Assembly (NCBI GenBank): GCA_005772895.1
Contig: SXIH01000004.1
Location: 1-64,000, forward strand
Length of the DNA: 64,000 nt
Direction: 5' to 3'
DNA from: Bacteroidota bacterium
Lineage (GTDB): Bacteria; Bacteroidota; Bacteroidia; 2-12-FULL-35-15
Under the pieces are notes generated by a model, which was not told where the DNA came from, did not search any database, and was given only the letters and a program-made list of their open reading frames with translations. The first letter of the stretch is position 1. The number at the start of each line of letters is the position of its first letter. A program made the translations under genes and the position numbers. Below are positions 46,328 through 55,214 of the stretch, piece by piece.

Positions 46328-47266
46328 ATGAGAATTGGTATAGACATTATGGGCGGTGATTTTGCACCGGATGCAACAGTATCTGGAGCAGTATTAGCTT
46401 ATAATGAATTACCCAAAGATGTTCGCTTAGTTTTAATAGGCGATAAAGAACAAATCATTGCTTGTCTTGCAAAAGAAGGAGCGGATGAGAAAAATTTCGA
46501 CATCGTTCATACAACAGAAATAATCGGGATGGGTGAGCACCCAACCAAAGCATTCAGTCAGAAACCCAATTCTAGCATTAGTGTTGGGTTTCATCTTTTA
46601 AAAGTAGGTAAGATAGATGGATTTGCAAGTAATGGCAACACAGGCGCCATGCTTGTAGGTTCTATGTTTAGTGTAAAAGCAATTCCCGGAGTAATTCGTC
46701 CATGTATCACTTCCATTATGCCACAAGAAAATGGTGGCATCGGTCTTATTTTAGATGTTGGAACAAATGCAGATTGCAGACCAGATGTGCTTTATCAATT
46801 TGGAGTACTTGGTTCTCTCTTTGCGGAGCATGTTTACGGAATAAAAAAACCGCGCGTTTCATTGTTGAATATTGGTGAAGAATCTGAAAAAGGAAATTTA
46901 GTTGCGCAAGCAGCTCATGGCTTGATGAAAGATTCTAAAGATTTTAATTTCATTGGAAACATTGAAGGTCGTGATCTTTTTAATAATCATACCGATGTTA
47001 TTGTTTGCGATGGATTTACAGGTAATGTTGTTTTAAAACAAGCAGAAGCAATGTATACCATGCTTCGTAAACGCAAAATCAAAGATGAATTTTTCGATCG
47101 TTTCAATTACGAAATTTACGGAGGAACTCCTGTTTTAGGAATTAACTCAACTGTAATGATCGGACATGGAATATCAAATAATGTTGCAGTAAAAAATATG
47201 TTACTGCTTACTAAAGATATAGTAGAAGCAAATCTTTCAGAAAAAATTAAATTAGCTTTTCAATAA
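46328..47266 (+). CDS. plsX: Phosphate acyltransferase PlsX
   Basis: 312 residues, a little below the usual 320-350. Family signature MRIGIDIMGGDFAPDATVSG at the N-terminus, NGNTGAMLVGSMF and NIGEESEKGN, CDGFTGNVVLK near the C-terminus. Converts acyl-ACP to acyl-phosphate for glycerolipid synthesis (with PlsY) at the cytoplasmic membrane. It overlaps fabH by 1 base (TAATG), so the two are translationally coupled. Confidence 0.97.
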   Translation: MRIGIDIMGGDFAPDATVSGAVLAYNELPKDVRLVLIGDKEQIIACLAKEGADEKNFDIVHTTEIIGMGEHPTKAFSQKPNSSISVGFHLLKVGKIDGFASNGNTGAMLVGSMFSVKAIPGVIRPCITSIMPQENGGIGLILDVGTNADCRPDVLYQFGVLGSLFAEHVYGIKKPRVSLLNIGEESEKGNLVAQAAHGLMKDSKDFNFIGNIEGRDLFNNHTDVIVCDGFTGNVVLKQAEAMYTMLRKRKIKDEFFDRFNYEIYGGTPVLGINSTVMIGHGISNNVAVKNMLLLTKDIVEANLSEKIKLAFQ

Positions 47267-48258
47267 TGAAAATTACTGCTGCAATAACGGCTGTTGCCGG
47301 ATATGTTCCTGATTATGTACTCTCAAACTCTGAGTTGGAAAAATTAGTTCCAACAACTTCGGAGTGGATAGAAACCAGAACAGGAATTAAAGAACGTAGG
47401 ATATTAAAAGGAGAAGGATTAGGAACTTCGGATATGTGTGTAAAAGCTATTGAAGATCTTTTGAAAAAAAGAGGCATCACAGCATTGGACATTGATATGA
47501 TTATTGTTGGAACTGTTACTCCTGATTATGTTTTTCCTTCAACATCAAATGTGGTGTGTGATAAAATTGGAGCAACAAATGCTTGGGGATTTGATTTATC
47601 AGCAGCATGTTCAGGATTTGTTTATGGATTATCTACCGGAGCACAATTTATTGAAACAGGAAAATATAAAAAAGTAATTGTTGTAGGAGCTGATAAAATG
47701 TCGGCAATACTTGATTATACAGATCGTTCAACGTGCATTATTTTTGGGGATGGCGCAGGAGCTGTTTTGTTGGAACCCAACTCAGATGGATTAGGGTTGC
47801 AGGATTCTATTTTAAAGGCAGATGGATCTGGAAGAAAATATTTACATCAAAAAGCTGGAGGTTCGGTAAAACCACCTACTCATGAAACAGTTGATGCAAA
47901 AGAACATTTTGTTTTTCAAGATGGGCAACCTGTTTTTAAACGTGCAGTTGTTGGGATGGCTGATGTGAGTGCAGAAATTATGGAGCGTAACAATTTAAAA
48001 TCAGATGATGTTGCGTGGTTGGTTCCGCATCAAGCAAATAAAAGAATTATTGACGCTACTGCTGAAAGAATGGGATTAACTTCTGAAAAAGTAATGCTGA
48101 ACATTCAAAAATATGGAAATACAACAGCAGGAACAATTCCATTGTGCTTGTGGGATTATGAAAAGCAAATGAAAAAAGGAGACAATATTATCATCTCTAC
48201 ATTTGGTGCTGGATTTACGTGGGGAGCAATTTATTTAAAATGGGCTTATAATAGTTAG
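47266..48258 (+). CDS. fabH: 3-oxoacyl-ACP synthase III (FabH)
   Basis: 330 residues. The catalytic triad is visible: C115 in DLSAACSGFVYG, His in LVPHQANKRII, and Asn in KYGNTTAGTIP. EWIETRTGIKERRI is the conserved N-terminal signature. Condenses acetyl- or branched acyl-CoA with malonyl-ACP to start fatty acid synthesis. It overlaps the plsX stop by one base and forms part of the acyl-lipid operon. Confidence 0.97.
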   Translation: MKITAAITAVAGYVPDYVLSNSELEKLVPTTSEWIETRTGIKERRILKGEGLGTSDMCVKAIEDLLKKRGITALDIDMIIVGTVTPDYVFPSTSNVVCDKIGATNAWGFDLSAACSGFVYGLSTGAQFIETGKYKKVIVVGADKMSAILDYTDRSTCIIFGDGAGAVLLEPNSDGLGLQDSILKADGSGRKYLHQKAGGSVKPPTHETVDAKEHFVFQDGQPVFKRAVVGMADVSAEIMERNNLKSDDVAWLVPHQANKRIIDATAERMGLTSEKVMLNIQKYGNTTAGTIPLCLWDYEKQMKKGDNIIISTFGAGFTWGAIYLKWAYNS

Positions 48259-48499
48259 TTGGCAATTTTTCAGTTGGCAGTAGGCAATTTAATATCCGTC
48301 AGTTCGAGCGGAGTCGAGAACAAGGAAGTAAAGTAAACAAGTCAAAAGAGTTAAGTAAAAAAGTCAAAAAAGTAGACAATAGACAAATTAAAAAGTAGAC
48401 AAATAAAAATTAAAATAAAAAAATAGCAAACGCAGATTCGTAATATTCGTTTTTTTGTTCGCTATCTGTACTAAAAATAAATCTCTAAAATAATTAATA
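48259..48499 (+). repeat. fabH-accB spacer: palindrome family 2 and word arrays
   Basis: About 240 bases with no gene. AGTTGGCAATTTTTCAGTTG with CAGTAGGCAATTTAA (cf. 45780-45820), then a family 2 element CGTCAGTTCGAGCGGAGTCG (48297-48320), CAAGTCAAAAGAGTTAAG and AAGTCAAAAAAGTAGACAAT with AGACAAATTAAAAAGTAGAC words, then CGCAGATTCGTAATATTCG ... CTATCTGTACT, which repeats 25415-25443. Confidence 0.65.
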
Positions 48500-48994
48500 A
48501 TGAAACTGAACGAAATTCAAGATTTGATCAAGTTTGTTGCTAAGTCTGGCGTAAGCGAAGTAGAATTAGAAACAAAAGATGTAAAAATTGTTATCAAAAC
48601 ACCTGCAGGTAAAAAAGAGCAAGTGTTTGTTCAATCTGCAACTCCGGTTGCTCAAACGGTTGTTCATACAACTCCTGTTCAGCAAGTGGCAGCTCCTGTA
48701 GCTGAAACAAAAGCTCCGGAAGTAAAAGCTTCAGCTGGAAATGATGAGTCGAAATACATCACTGTAAAATCTCCAATGATTGGAACATTTTATCGTTCAT
48801 CTTCACCAGATAAACCTGCATTTGTAAATGTTGGTGACGATGTTGCTGCTGGAAAAGTAATTTGCATTATCGAAGCGATGAAATTATTCAACGAGATTGA
48901 ATCTGAAGTAAAAGGTAAAATTGTTAAGGTATTGGTGAATGATGCAACTCCAGTTGAGTATGATCAGCCATTGTTCTTAATTGACCCTTCATAA
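48500..48994 (+). CDS. accB: Acetyl-CoA carboxylase biotin carboxyl carrier protein
   Basis: 164 residues. N-terminal region, an Ala/Pro/Val-rich linker (about 40-80), then the biotinyl domain with the biotin-accepting Lys128 in CIIEAMKLFNEIESE (family usually EAMKLMNEI; here Phe replaces Met). Carries CO2 between biotin carboxylase and carboxyltransferase in malonyl-CoA synthesis. It is followed by accC, 124 bases away. The pair extends the lipid synthesis cluster. Confidence 0.96.
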   Translation: MKLNEIQDLIKFVAKSGVSEVELETKDVKIVIKTPAGKKEQVFVQSATPVAQTVVHTTPVQQVAAPVAETKAPEVKASAGNDESKYITVKSPMIGTFYRSSSPDKPAFVNVGDDVAAGKVICIIEAMKLFNEIESEVKGKIVKVLVNDATPVEYDQPLFLIDPS

Positions 48995-49085
48995 TCCCAA
49001 CGAAATACGAATCAAACTACGAAATAAACGGAATACGAATTTTTGTAATTCGTATTTTTCGTAATAAAATTCGTAATTAGCGGAG
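48995..49085 (+). repeat. TACGAA-type word array in the accC leader
   Basis: Repeated words AATACGAATCAAACTACGAA, GGAATACGAATTTTTGTAAT, TCGTATTTTTCGTAATAAAA and ATTCGTAATTAG give a nested inverted/direct repeat before accC. The same word set occurs at 19923-19956 and around 48431-48450. Confidence 0.6.
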
Positions 49086-49118
49086 TTGAGATTAATGAAT
49101 TAATTAAACTGAAACAAG

Positions 49119-50462
49119 ATGTTCAAAAAGATATTAATAGCAAACAGAGGCGAGATTGCATTGCGCATTATTCGTACCTGTAAAGAAATGGGAATTAAAA
49201 CAGTTGCTGTTTACTCAACTGCTGATAAAGATTCCTTGCACGTAAAATTTGCTGATGAAGCGGTTTGTATTGGTCCTCCACCCAGCAAAGATTCCTACTT
49301 AAATATTCCTAATATTATTTCAGCTGCAGAAATTACTAACGCTGATGCAATTCATCCGGGTTATGGTTTTCTTTCTGAAAATGCAAAATTTTCAAAAATC
49401 TGCCAGGAGCACAACATAAAATTTATTGGAGCATCTCCTGAAATGATTAATTCGATGGGAGATAAAGCATCAGCAAAATCTACAATGATTGCGGCAGGTG
49501 TTCCATGTGTTCCGGGTTCTGACGGACTTTTAGAAAGTGCTGCTCAGGCAATTGAATTAGCTCCGAAAGTTGGTTATCCAGTTATCATTAAAGCAACTGC
49601 GGGTGGTGGTGGAAGAGGAATGCGTATTGTTTGGAAAGAAGAAGATATGGCTGCATTGTACGATTCTGCATTTAAAGAAGCAGAAGCTGCATTTGGAAAT
49701 GGTGCTATGTATATGGAAAAATATATTGAAGAGCCTCGCCATATCGAAATTCAAATTGTGGGTGATCAATATGGAAAAGCATGTCACTTATCAGAGAGAG
49801 ATTGTTCAATTCAAAGACGTCACCAGAAATTGGCTGAAGAAACTCCGTCTCCGTTTATGACAGATGAGTTACGTGATGCAATGGGTGAAGCGGCAATCAA
49901 AGCTGCGTTGGCTGTTAAATACGAAGGTGTTGGAACGGTTGAATTTTTAGTTGACAAACACCGTAAGTTTTATTTAATGGAATTGAATACACGTTTTCAG
50001 GTAGATCATCCAATTACAGAAGAAGTAATTGACTACGATTTAATACGTGAACAAATATTGGTTGCTGCAGGAGTTCCTATTTCAGGAAAAAATTATTATC
50101 CACAATTGCATGCAATCGAATGTCGTATTAATGCAGAAGATCCATTTAATAATTTCCGTCCTTCACCGGGTAAAATTACAGTATTGCATACACCAGGCGG
50201 ACATGGTATCAGAGTGGATTCACATATTTATGCTGGTTATACTATTCCTCCAAACTATGATAGTATGGTGGCAAAATTAATTACTGTTGCACAAACTCGT
50301 GAGGAAGCGATTGCAAAAATGCACCGTGCTTTAAGTGAATATGTAATCGAAGGTGTTAAAACAACTATTCCTTTTCATTTGAAACTAATGAAAGACGAAA
50401 ACTTCATCAAAGGAAATTACACAACAAAATTTTTGGAAGATTTTGATTTGACCGGAGAGTAA
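49119..50462 (+). CDS. accC: Acetyl-CoA carboxylase, biotin carboxylase subunit
   Basis: 447 residues, the usual length for stand-alone AccC. N-terminal domain [23 protein letters not shown]-grasp domain with the glycine loop [14 protein letters not shown], catalytic segments [32 protein letters not shown] and [15 protein letters not shown]. Carboxylates biotin on AccB with ATP and bicarbonate, the first half-reaction of malonyl-CoA formation. It ends in a strong terminator, closing the cluster. Confidence 0.98.
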   Translation: MFKKILIANRGEIALRIIRTCKEMGIKTVAVYSTADKDSLHVKFADEAVCIGPPPSKDSYLNIPNIISAAEITNADAIHPGYGFLSENAKFSKICQEHNIKFIGASPEMINSMGDKASAKSTMIAAGVPCVPGSDGLLESAAQAIELAPKVGYPVIIKATAGGGGRGMRIVWKEEDMAALYDSAFKEAEAAFGNGAMYMEKYIEEPRHIEIQIVGDQYGKACHLSERDCSIQRRHQKLAEETPSPFMTDELRDAMGEAAIKAALAVKYEGVGTVEFLVDKHRKFYLMELNTRFQVDHPITEEVIDYDLIREQILVAAGVPISGKNYYPQLHAIECRINAEDPFNNFRPSPGKITVLHTPGGHGIRVDSHIYAGYTIPPNYDSMVAKLITVAQTREEAIAKMHRALSEYVIEGVKTTIPFHLKLMKDENFIKGNYTTKFLEDFDLTGE

Positions 50463-50479
50463 TAAAAAATTCTAAAAAT

Positions 50480-50518
50480 AAAAATGCCATTCTTTTTTTT
50501 AAGAATGGCATTTTTTTT
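50480..50518 (+). terminator. Intrinsic terminator after accC
   Basis: Perfect stem AAATGCCATTCTT / AAGAATGGCATTT with a T-rich loop, followed by a run of T. Also usable for the convergent collagen-like gene. Confidence 0.92.
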
Positions 50519-50535
50519 AAAACAAAATAAAACAA

Positions 50536-51651
50536 TTATGGAAACTCAAAAATATTTAAGATAGCTTGTATAGGAGGATTTCCAGGTAATGTAGAACCAC
50601 TGGCAGCTGAACTTACATAACAAGAACTAAAAGTTGTTGAGAATTTTTTTGCCCGTACGTCTATAATATATGTTCCAGCACTTAAAGTAGCAGCTGTACT
50701 AAAACTATAGGCATCTATTGCATAAGTCATAGCAGAATTATTCATTACCTGAATTCTTCTTCCCGATCCTGATTTTATTCCATTGATAAAAATTGCTACA
50801 TCCGTAAATCCAACTGCCGTTGTGCTACCACTATTCAATTGTACACCTCCATCTGTTTGAATTAATATTTTATGTGTGAATCCTGCAGGAACAATAATTG
50901 TATCAATCATTCCTGGTATTACTGTATAAATTCCAACTGTACTGTTGTCAGCATTCAAAGAAGCTGTTCCACTTGCAGTAGAAATAATAGGACTGTTTCC
51001 GGCAGGACCTGTTGGTCCGGAAATCCCTTGCAGTCCCGTATCACCAGTTGGACCAGTTGCTCCGGTAGCTCCAGTTGCACCATTTATTCCATTGGTTCCG
51101 TTTATTCCGGCAATTCCTGTTGCACCTGTTGGGCCAACTGCACCCGTTGCACCATTTAATCCATCAGCGCCATCATTGCCGGGAATTCCCTGTGGTCCTG
51201 CTGGTCCACTATTTCCTGTTGGTCCGATTGGTCCTGCGATAGAGCTTCCGGAAGTTTCCGAATACAAAGCATAAGGGACACTCATTAATTGTTGAGTTCC
51301 ACTTATGCTGTAGCTTGTACCACCCGTTGGATCAGTTTCTGTTTTTATGAAGTAAGGCCCCAAGCCCCAGCCAATGGTGGCAAAACTTCCAGAAATAACT
51401 GAGCCTGTCCCAATTTCAATAGACACTAACCCATTTGCATTGGTACTTGGTGATTGAGCCTCTGAGTACACTACAGTTCCTGTTGGCGAACCCTGTATAA
51501 TACTTATTCGCATTCCAACCGGACTGCTTATTAAAAGATTATTACTTGCATCTCTAACAACAGCTTGAAAGCTCATTTTTTGTGGAGCTTGTGCAAACGC
51601 AACAACTGCAATTACTATAGAGGCTAATGTGGAAATTAATTTTTTGTTCAT
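50536..51651 (-). CDS. Secreted protein with collagen-like Gly-X-Y region
   Basis: 371 residues. Signal peptide (1-20), then a conserved domain beginning MSFQAVVRDASNNLLISSPV (about 24-135) that is common in Bacteroidota secreted proteins and ends SVPYALYSETSG. A Gly-X-Y region of about 28 triplets (about 139-222; GPIGPTGNSGPAGPQG ... GLQGISGPTGPAG) is followed by a C-terminal beta-rich domain (about 225-371). The triplet run would form a collagen-type triple helix, so the protein is expected to trimerise outside the cell. No sorting domain is visible, so the export route past the periplasm is not clear. It is followed upstream by a small T9SS cargo gene, probably co-transcribed. Confidence 0.85.
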   Translation of the reverse strand: MNKKLISTLASIVIAVVAFAQAPQKMSFQAVVRDASNNLLISSPVGMRISIIQGSPTGTVVYSEAQSPSTNANGLVSIEIGTGSVISGSFATIGWGLGPYFIKTETDPTGGTSYSISGTQQLMSVPYALYSETSGSSIAGPIGPTGNSGPAGPQGIPGNDGADGLNGATGAVGPTGATGIAGINGTNGINGATGATGATGPTGDTGLQGISGPTGPAGNSPIISTASGTASLNADNSTVGIYTVIPGMIDTIIVPAGFTHKILIQTDGGVQLNSGSTTAVGFTDVAIFINGIKSGSGRRIQVMNNSAMTYAIDAYSFSTAATLSAGTYIIDVRAKKFSTTFSSCYVSSAASGSTLPGNPPIQAILNIFEFP

Positions 51652-51672
51652 GGTGTTTGTTTTTTGTTGGGA

Positions 51673-52152
51673 TTAGTTTTTAATTATTTTAAATGTTTTT
51701 AGTTCAGAATTATTTTTTAATACTTTTATAAAATAGGTAGATGCATTGAAATTTTCCATTGGTATAGTTGTTATGTTTCCGGAAAGTTTATTTTCTGAAA
51801 TTATTTTTCCTTTGGCGTCAAACAATTGATAAGATAACCCCAGTACATCAAGTTGATCTATTGATAAAATAACATTACTGATTGTTGGGTTTGGGTAAAC
51901 AGAAAAGTTTAACTGAATGTTATTTACTGTTATCCCTGTTGTTACAGAAATGATATAAGGTTGTTGAATTCCTTCAGATAAATTTCCACTGCTTCCGGTT
52001 GAACCTGAGTAATCAATTTGTCCGATACTTATACTGATATTCCCTCCTGATCCGGAAATATCGCCACCCGCAGAAACTGTGTTTTGTTGTGCTTGAATTT
52101 TTATACAACTAAAAATAAATGCGCTGGATAAAATAATATGAGTTATTTTCAT
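51673..52152 (-). CDS. Small T9SS cargo protein
   Basis: 159 residues. Signal peptide (MKITHIILSSAFIFSCIKIQ), a short domain with the pattern NTVSAGGDISGSGGNISISI and GQIDYSGSTGSSGNLSEGIQ (about 22-75), found in many Bacteroidota proteins of this size, then a type A sorting domain (about 85-159; NFSVYPNPTISNVILSID, ending KTFKIIKN). Mature chain function unknown. It is located 21 bases before the collagen-like gene in the same direction, so a joint role at the cell surface is possible. A TACTTTTG -7-like element is at 52191-52184. Confidence 0.85.
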   Translation of the reverse strand: MKITHIILSSAFIFSCIKIQAQQNTVSAGGDISGSGGNISISIGQIDYSGSTGSSGNLSEGIQQPYIISVTTGITVNNIQLNFSVYPNPTISNVILSIDQLDVLGLSYQLFDAKGKIISENKLSGNITTIPMENFNASTYFIKVLKNNSELKTFKIIKN

Positions 52153-52336
52153 AAGAACTGGTTTTAGAATTAATTTTACAAGGCAAAAGTAGTTGGGCTT
52201 GTAAGAATGCTAAAATGAGACTAGCCTATAAAAAGCAGATTGGAAAATAATCAGAATGATATTTTTGTAATATTTAAAGGTGTTTTAGAGGATGTTTTGT
52301 GAATTCACAAACAAATTAATGTGAGGTGAGAAAGAG

Positions 52337-52813
52337 TTAAAATGTATTATTCTTCTTCCAATTTTTTTTCGAAAGTTCAAGCTTTACTTCTACAAAAGGA
52401 GGGAAGGCGGAGTTGGAAGGTTGTCTTTTGTTTCGTTCTGTTTCTTTCCAACCGGTTGTTTTGTAAAATTTTTCAGCACGCGTATCCGCAGCAGTTTCCA
52501 GCCAAATATTTTTGGTAGTTTTTTCAAAATACCAATTAAGCATTAATGTTTGTAGTTTTTTGCCGATTCCTTTTCCTTCTGATTGAGGTAAGATAAATAA
52601 GGCCCAAACGGAATTGCCTTTTAAATCTCCAATGGAAAACCCTACGATGGTATTATTTATTTCACAAACCCAACCTTTTCCTCGTATTGTAAGGTATTCA
52701 ACCATGTCTTCATAGGTAACAAGGGAAGGGTTGGACAGAATATTTTCTTTGACTGATAGTCTGACAATCATCATTTGTTCGATGTCAGAAATTTGGGCTT
52801 CTCTGAAAATCAT
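52337..52813 (-). CDS. GNAT family N-acetyltransferase
   Basis: 158 residues. GNAT fold: N-terminal FREAQISDIEQMMIVRLSVK, motif A in ALFILPQSEGKGIGKKLQTL (the Q/R-x-x-G-x-G acetyl-CoA loop), then NIWLETAADTRAEKFYKTTGW (motif B). Substrate unknown; may acetylate an amine of a small molecule or protein. It is the third gene in an operon with a SRPBCC protein (33-base gap) and an FAD monooxygenase. Confidence 0.85.
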   Translation of the reverse strand: MIFREAQISDIEQMMIVRLSVKENILSNPSLVTYEDMVEYLTIRGKGWVCEINNTIVGFSIGDLKGNSVWALFILPQSEGKGIGKKLQTLMLNWYFEKTTKNIWLETAADTRAEKFYKTTGWKETERNKRQPSNSAFPPFVEVKLELSKKNWKKNNTF

Positions 52814-52846
52814 TTTTGGTTTTCCAACATTTTTTTCAACTAGCGG

Positions 52847-53281
52847 TTAATTTTTTTCAGCAAAAGTTTTAAATGCAGTCATGTATTTTAACGATTGTTT
52901 TTTAAATGCTCCTTGCATAAGAAATGCTAAAATTTTCATAAAACCTTTGAATTGAAACTCCTGCTCATTAGTAAGCTTTGTTTTGTTGTTTGAAAGCGCA
53001 ACAAATTTATTACTTACATGATTATAAACTCCTTTTGCTTCGTAAGTTCCTGAAAATTCATGTGGGAGATTTCTGACTGTGACAGTTTCTATCATTTCCA
53101 TTTCACGTTTTCCTGTTTTGAATTTTAGGCGCGATTTTGCACCAACTTGCCCGGGAGTTCCTGAAATATGCTCAAAGCTTATTAAGCCTTCCATCCATTC
53201 TTTCATGTTTTCTGGATTATCAAAAAGTTCAATTACTTTATCAATTGGTTTATTAATTTCTATATCTACAGCGTATTTCAT
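52847..53281 (-). CDS. SRPBCC (START-like) family protein
   Basis: 144 residues with the helix-grip fold start MKYAVDIEINKPIDKVIELF, the conserved WMEGLISFEHISGTPGQVG and an amphipathic C-terminal helix (LKYMTAFKTFAEK). Family members bind hydrophobic ligands or act as polyketide cyclases. No catalytic residues can be assigned. It lies between a FAD monooxygenase gene (11-base gap) and a GNAT gene (33-base gap), so it may bind or shape the substrate for them. Confidence 0.8.
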   Translation of the reverse strand: MKYAVDIEINKPIDKVIELFDNPENMKEWMEGLISFEHISGTPGQVGAKSRLKFKTGKREMEMIETVTVRNLPHEFSGTYEAKGVYNHVSNKFVALSNNKTKLTNEQEFQFKGFMKILAFLMQGAFKKQSLKYMTAFKTFAEKN

Positions 53282-53292
53282 GATTTGTTTTT

Positions 53293-54837
53293 TTAGTTTA
53301 TAAAATAGGGTTTTAAATAATTTTTGATTTCCATTTCATTATAGTCGTCAGCAATATAAGCCATATAATTATCCGGTCTGACCAAAATAAAAAGTTGACT
53401 GTTTACCCCTGTTTTTTTCCATGTTTCTGTAAGCCCATGCTTTATAATTTTTATTGGAAAAGGAAAAGTTTTTTTAATTCTGTCATAAATTTCTGAATTT
53501 AATTCATCTTTACCAATATATAACAAATGAAATGAGGGCTCTTTAAATAATTCGTAAAATTTATTAGCAGAATGAGCTTCATCAATATAGGGTAAGCGCT
53601 CCCCAACAGTAAATGTTAGTTTTTGTTTTGTGGAAGATCTTGAAAGCGATTTTCCATTGTATGAATACCATATTTGAGAAATGGTTTTAAATATGCGGGG
53701 TCTTATACTATTTATTCCTAATATTTTTCCGGCTATATTTAAAGCAATGTATTTTCTGAATTGTCTTACAAACCAATTGTCGCTGGTCATTATATTAAAT
53801 CCTCTGTCGGTAAATTTCATTAACCATTTGGCAAATGGCAAGCGCTCTTCTGTATAAGTATTTAATAGTTCAGGATGAGCATATTTTTTTAATACAAAGG
53901 CTATTTTCCAAGTTAAATTATAGGCATCTTGCAAACCGGTATTCATTCCTTGTCCGCCTGCCGGACTATGAACATGGGCGCTATCACCGGCTAAGAACAC
54001 TCGGTTATTATTAAAGGTATTTACGCATCGGTGATGTAATCGGTAGACTGAAAACCAATTTACTTTTTCAAATTTTAATTTTAAGCCAATTGTTTCAGTT
54101 ACAACTTTTTCAATATCTGAAAAGCTGATATCCTCCTTATTTACATATTCTTTAGGAAGAGTTCCGAGTACTCTGTAATATTTTTCTCCTTTTAGCGGAA
54201 GAAAAGCGCAGAAATTTTTATCGCCCGGACTAATCAATAGTTTATCGTATTCTAATTCCCAATCAACAACCGTATCAGCAACAAAAAATTTATTATCATA
54301 TGTTCCGCCTTCAAATGAAAAATGCAATTGATGACGGACTGGGCTTTTAGCTCCATCGCAGGCAATAAGATATTCTGCTTTTATGTTTTTTATTTCATTA
54401 TTGTTTCTTGTTTTTGCAATAACATGATTGGTGTTTTCTGTTATTTCAATAAATTCGGTATTCCAATGAACAATTTTATTGTTGTCAAGTAAATTTTTAT
54501 AAAGGAGTTCTTCATTTTTACTTTGCTCAAAAGCAAGTAAATAATTAAATTCGGACATTCCTGTTCCTATTTCGCCAAGCAATACCTGCGCTTTTCGTTT
54601 TCCTTGAGAATATAAATTAAAGGAATTTATTTTTGTGCCTTGTTCAACTGCTTGTTGAGATAATCCTAATTGCTGGTATATTTCCAAACTTCTTGCTGTT
54701 ACAGCAATTGCTCTCGACTCAATGGTTGGTCCCGATTTTGTATCTATAATAATAAAGTCAATACCAAACCGCATTAATTGGTTTGCAGCCATTAAACCGG
54801 TAGGACCAGCACCAACAATAAGTACTTGAGTTTGCAT
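53293..54837 (-). CDS. FAD-dependent aromatic monooxygenase (PheA/TfdB-like)
   Basis: 514 residues. Rossmann FAD motif VLIVGAGPTGLMAANQLMRF at the N-terminus, conserved DGAKSPVRHQL (DG motif), and the GD motif in VFLAGDSAHVHSPAGGQGMN with NTGLQDAYNLTWKI. A C-terminal thioredoxin-like domain (about 395-514) is as in phenol hydroxylase and rifampicin monooxygenase relatives. Hydroxylates an aromatic ring using NAD(P)H and O2; the substrate is not evident. It leads an operon with SRPBCC and GNAT genes, suggesting a small tailoring or detoxification route. Confidence 0.9.
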   Translation of the reverse strand: MQTQVLIVGAGPTGLMAANQLMRFGIDFIIIDTKSGPTIESRAIAVTARSLEIYQQLGLSQQAVEQGTKINSFNLYSQGKRKAQVLLGEIGTGMSEFNYLLAFEQSKNEELLYKNLLDNNKIVHWNTEFIEITENTNHVIAKTRNNNEIKNIKAEYLIACDGAKSPVRHQLHFSFEGGTYDNKFFVADTVVDWELEYDKLLISPGDKNFCAFLPLKGEKYYRVLGTLPKEYVNKEDISFSDIEKVVTETIGLKLKFEKVNWFSVYRLHHRCVNTFNNNRVFLAGDSAHVHSPAGGQGMNTGLQDAYNLTWKIAFVLKKYAHPELLNTYTEERLPFAKWLMKFTDRGFNIMTSDNWFVRQFRKYIALNIAGKILGINSIRPRIFKTISQIWYSYNGKSLSRSSTKQKLTFTVGERLPYIDEAHSANKFYELFKEPSFHLLYIGKDELNSEIYDRIKKTFPFPIKIIKHGLTETWKKTGVNSQLFILVRPDNYMAYIADDYNEMEIKNYLKPYFIN

Positions 54838-54884
54838 GGAGTAAATGTTTAAGTACTAAATATACAATATTATTTGAAATAGTA

Positions 54885-55214
54885 TTATAGTTTGATGGAT
54901 AAGAGCAAGTGCCCACCAAAACCTAATTCTACAATCTTTTGAAGTGTGGAAATTCGTACTTCTTTAATATTGTTTTCGAGTTTAGATATGTATGACTTAG
55001 TGGTACCACACTTTTCAGCCAGCTCCTCTTGTGTCAATCCTTTTTCTAATCTCGCTTCATGAATTAATGCGCCAATTTTAAATGCTTCGTAACCAGATTC
55101 GAGTTCATCTCGTTTTGGCGATCCTCGCTTTCCATAGTGCTCATTTTTAAATTGATTGAGCGTTTTGTACTTACTTTTTTTGTTTTTTGTTTTTGACTTC
55201 AGTTTCATATTCAC
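54885..55214 (-). CDS. XRE-family antitoxin (HigA-like)
   Basis: 109 residues. A basic N-terminal extension (KLKSKTKNKKSKYKTLNQF), then an XRE helix-turn-helix (about 47-100; IHEARLEKGLTQEELAEKCG and TTKSYISKLENNIKEV). It overlaps the 3' end of the toxin gene by 44 bases (38 if the ATG at 55208 is used), so the two are co-translated. In HigBA-type modules the antitoxin binds the toxin and represses the shared promoter. The reversed order, toxin first, is typical of HigBA. Confidence 0.85.
   Translation of the reverse strand: MNMKLKSKTKNKKSKYKTLNQFKNEHYGKRGSPKRDELESGYEAFKIGALIHEARLEKGLTQEELAEKCGTTKSYISKLENNIKEVRISTLQKIVELGFGGHLLLSIKL

Noticed and set aside
50872-51274. Cys/Ser-rich and Pro/Val-rich open frames opposite the collagen-like gene
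   Set aside because: They are the complement of Gly-X-Y codons; composition alone keeps the frames open.
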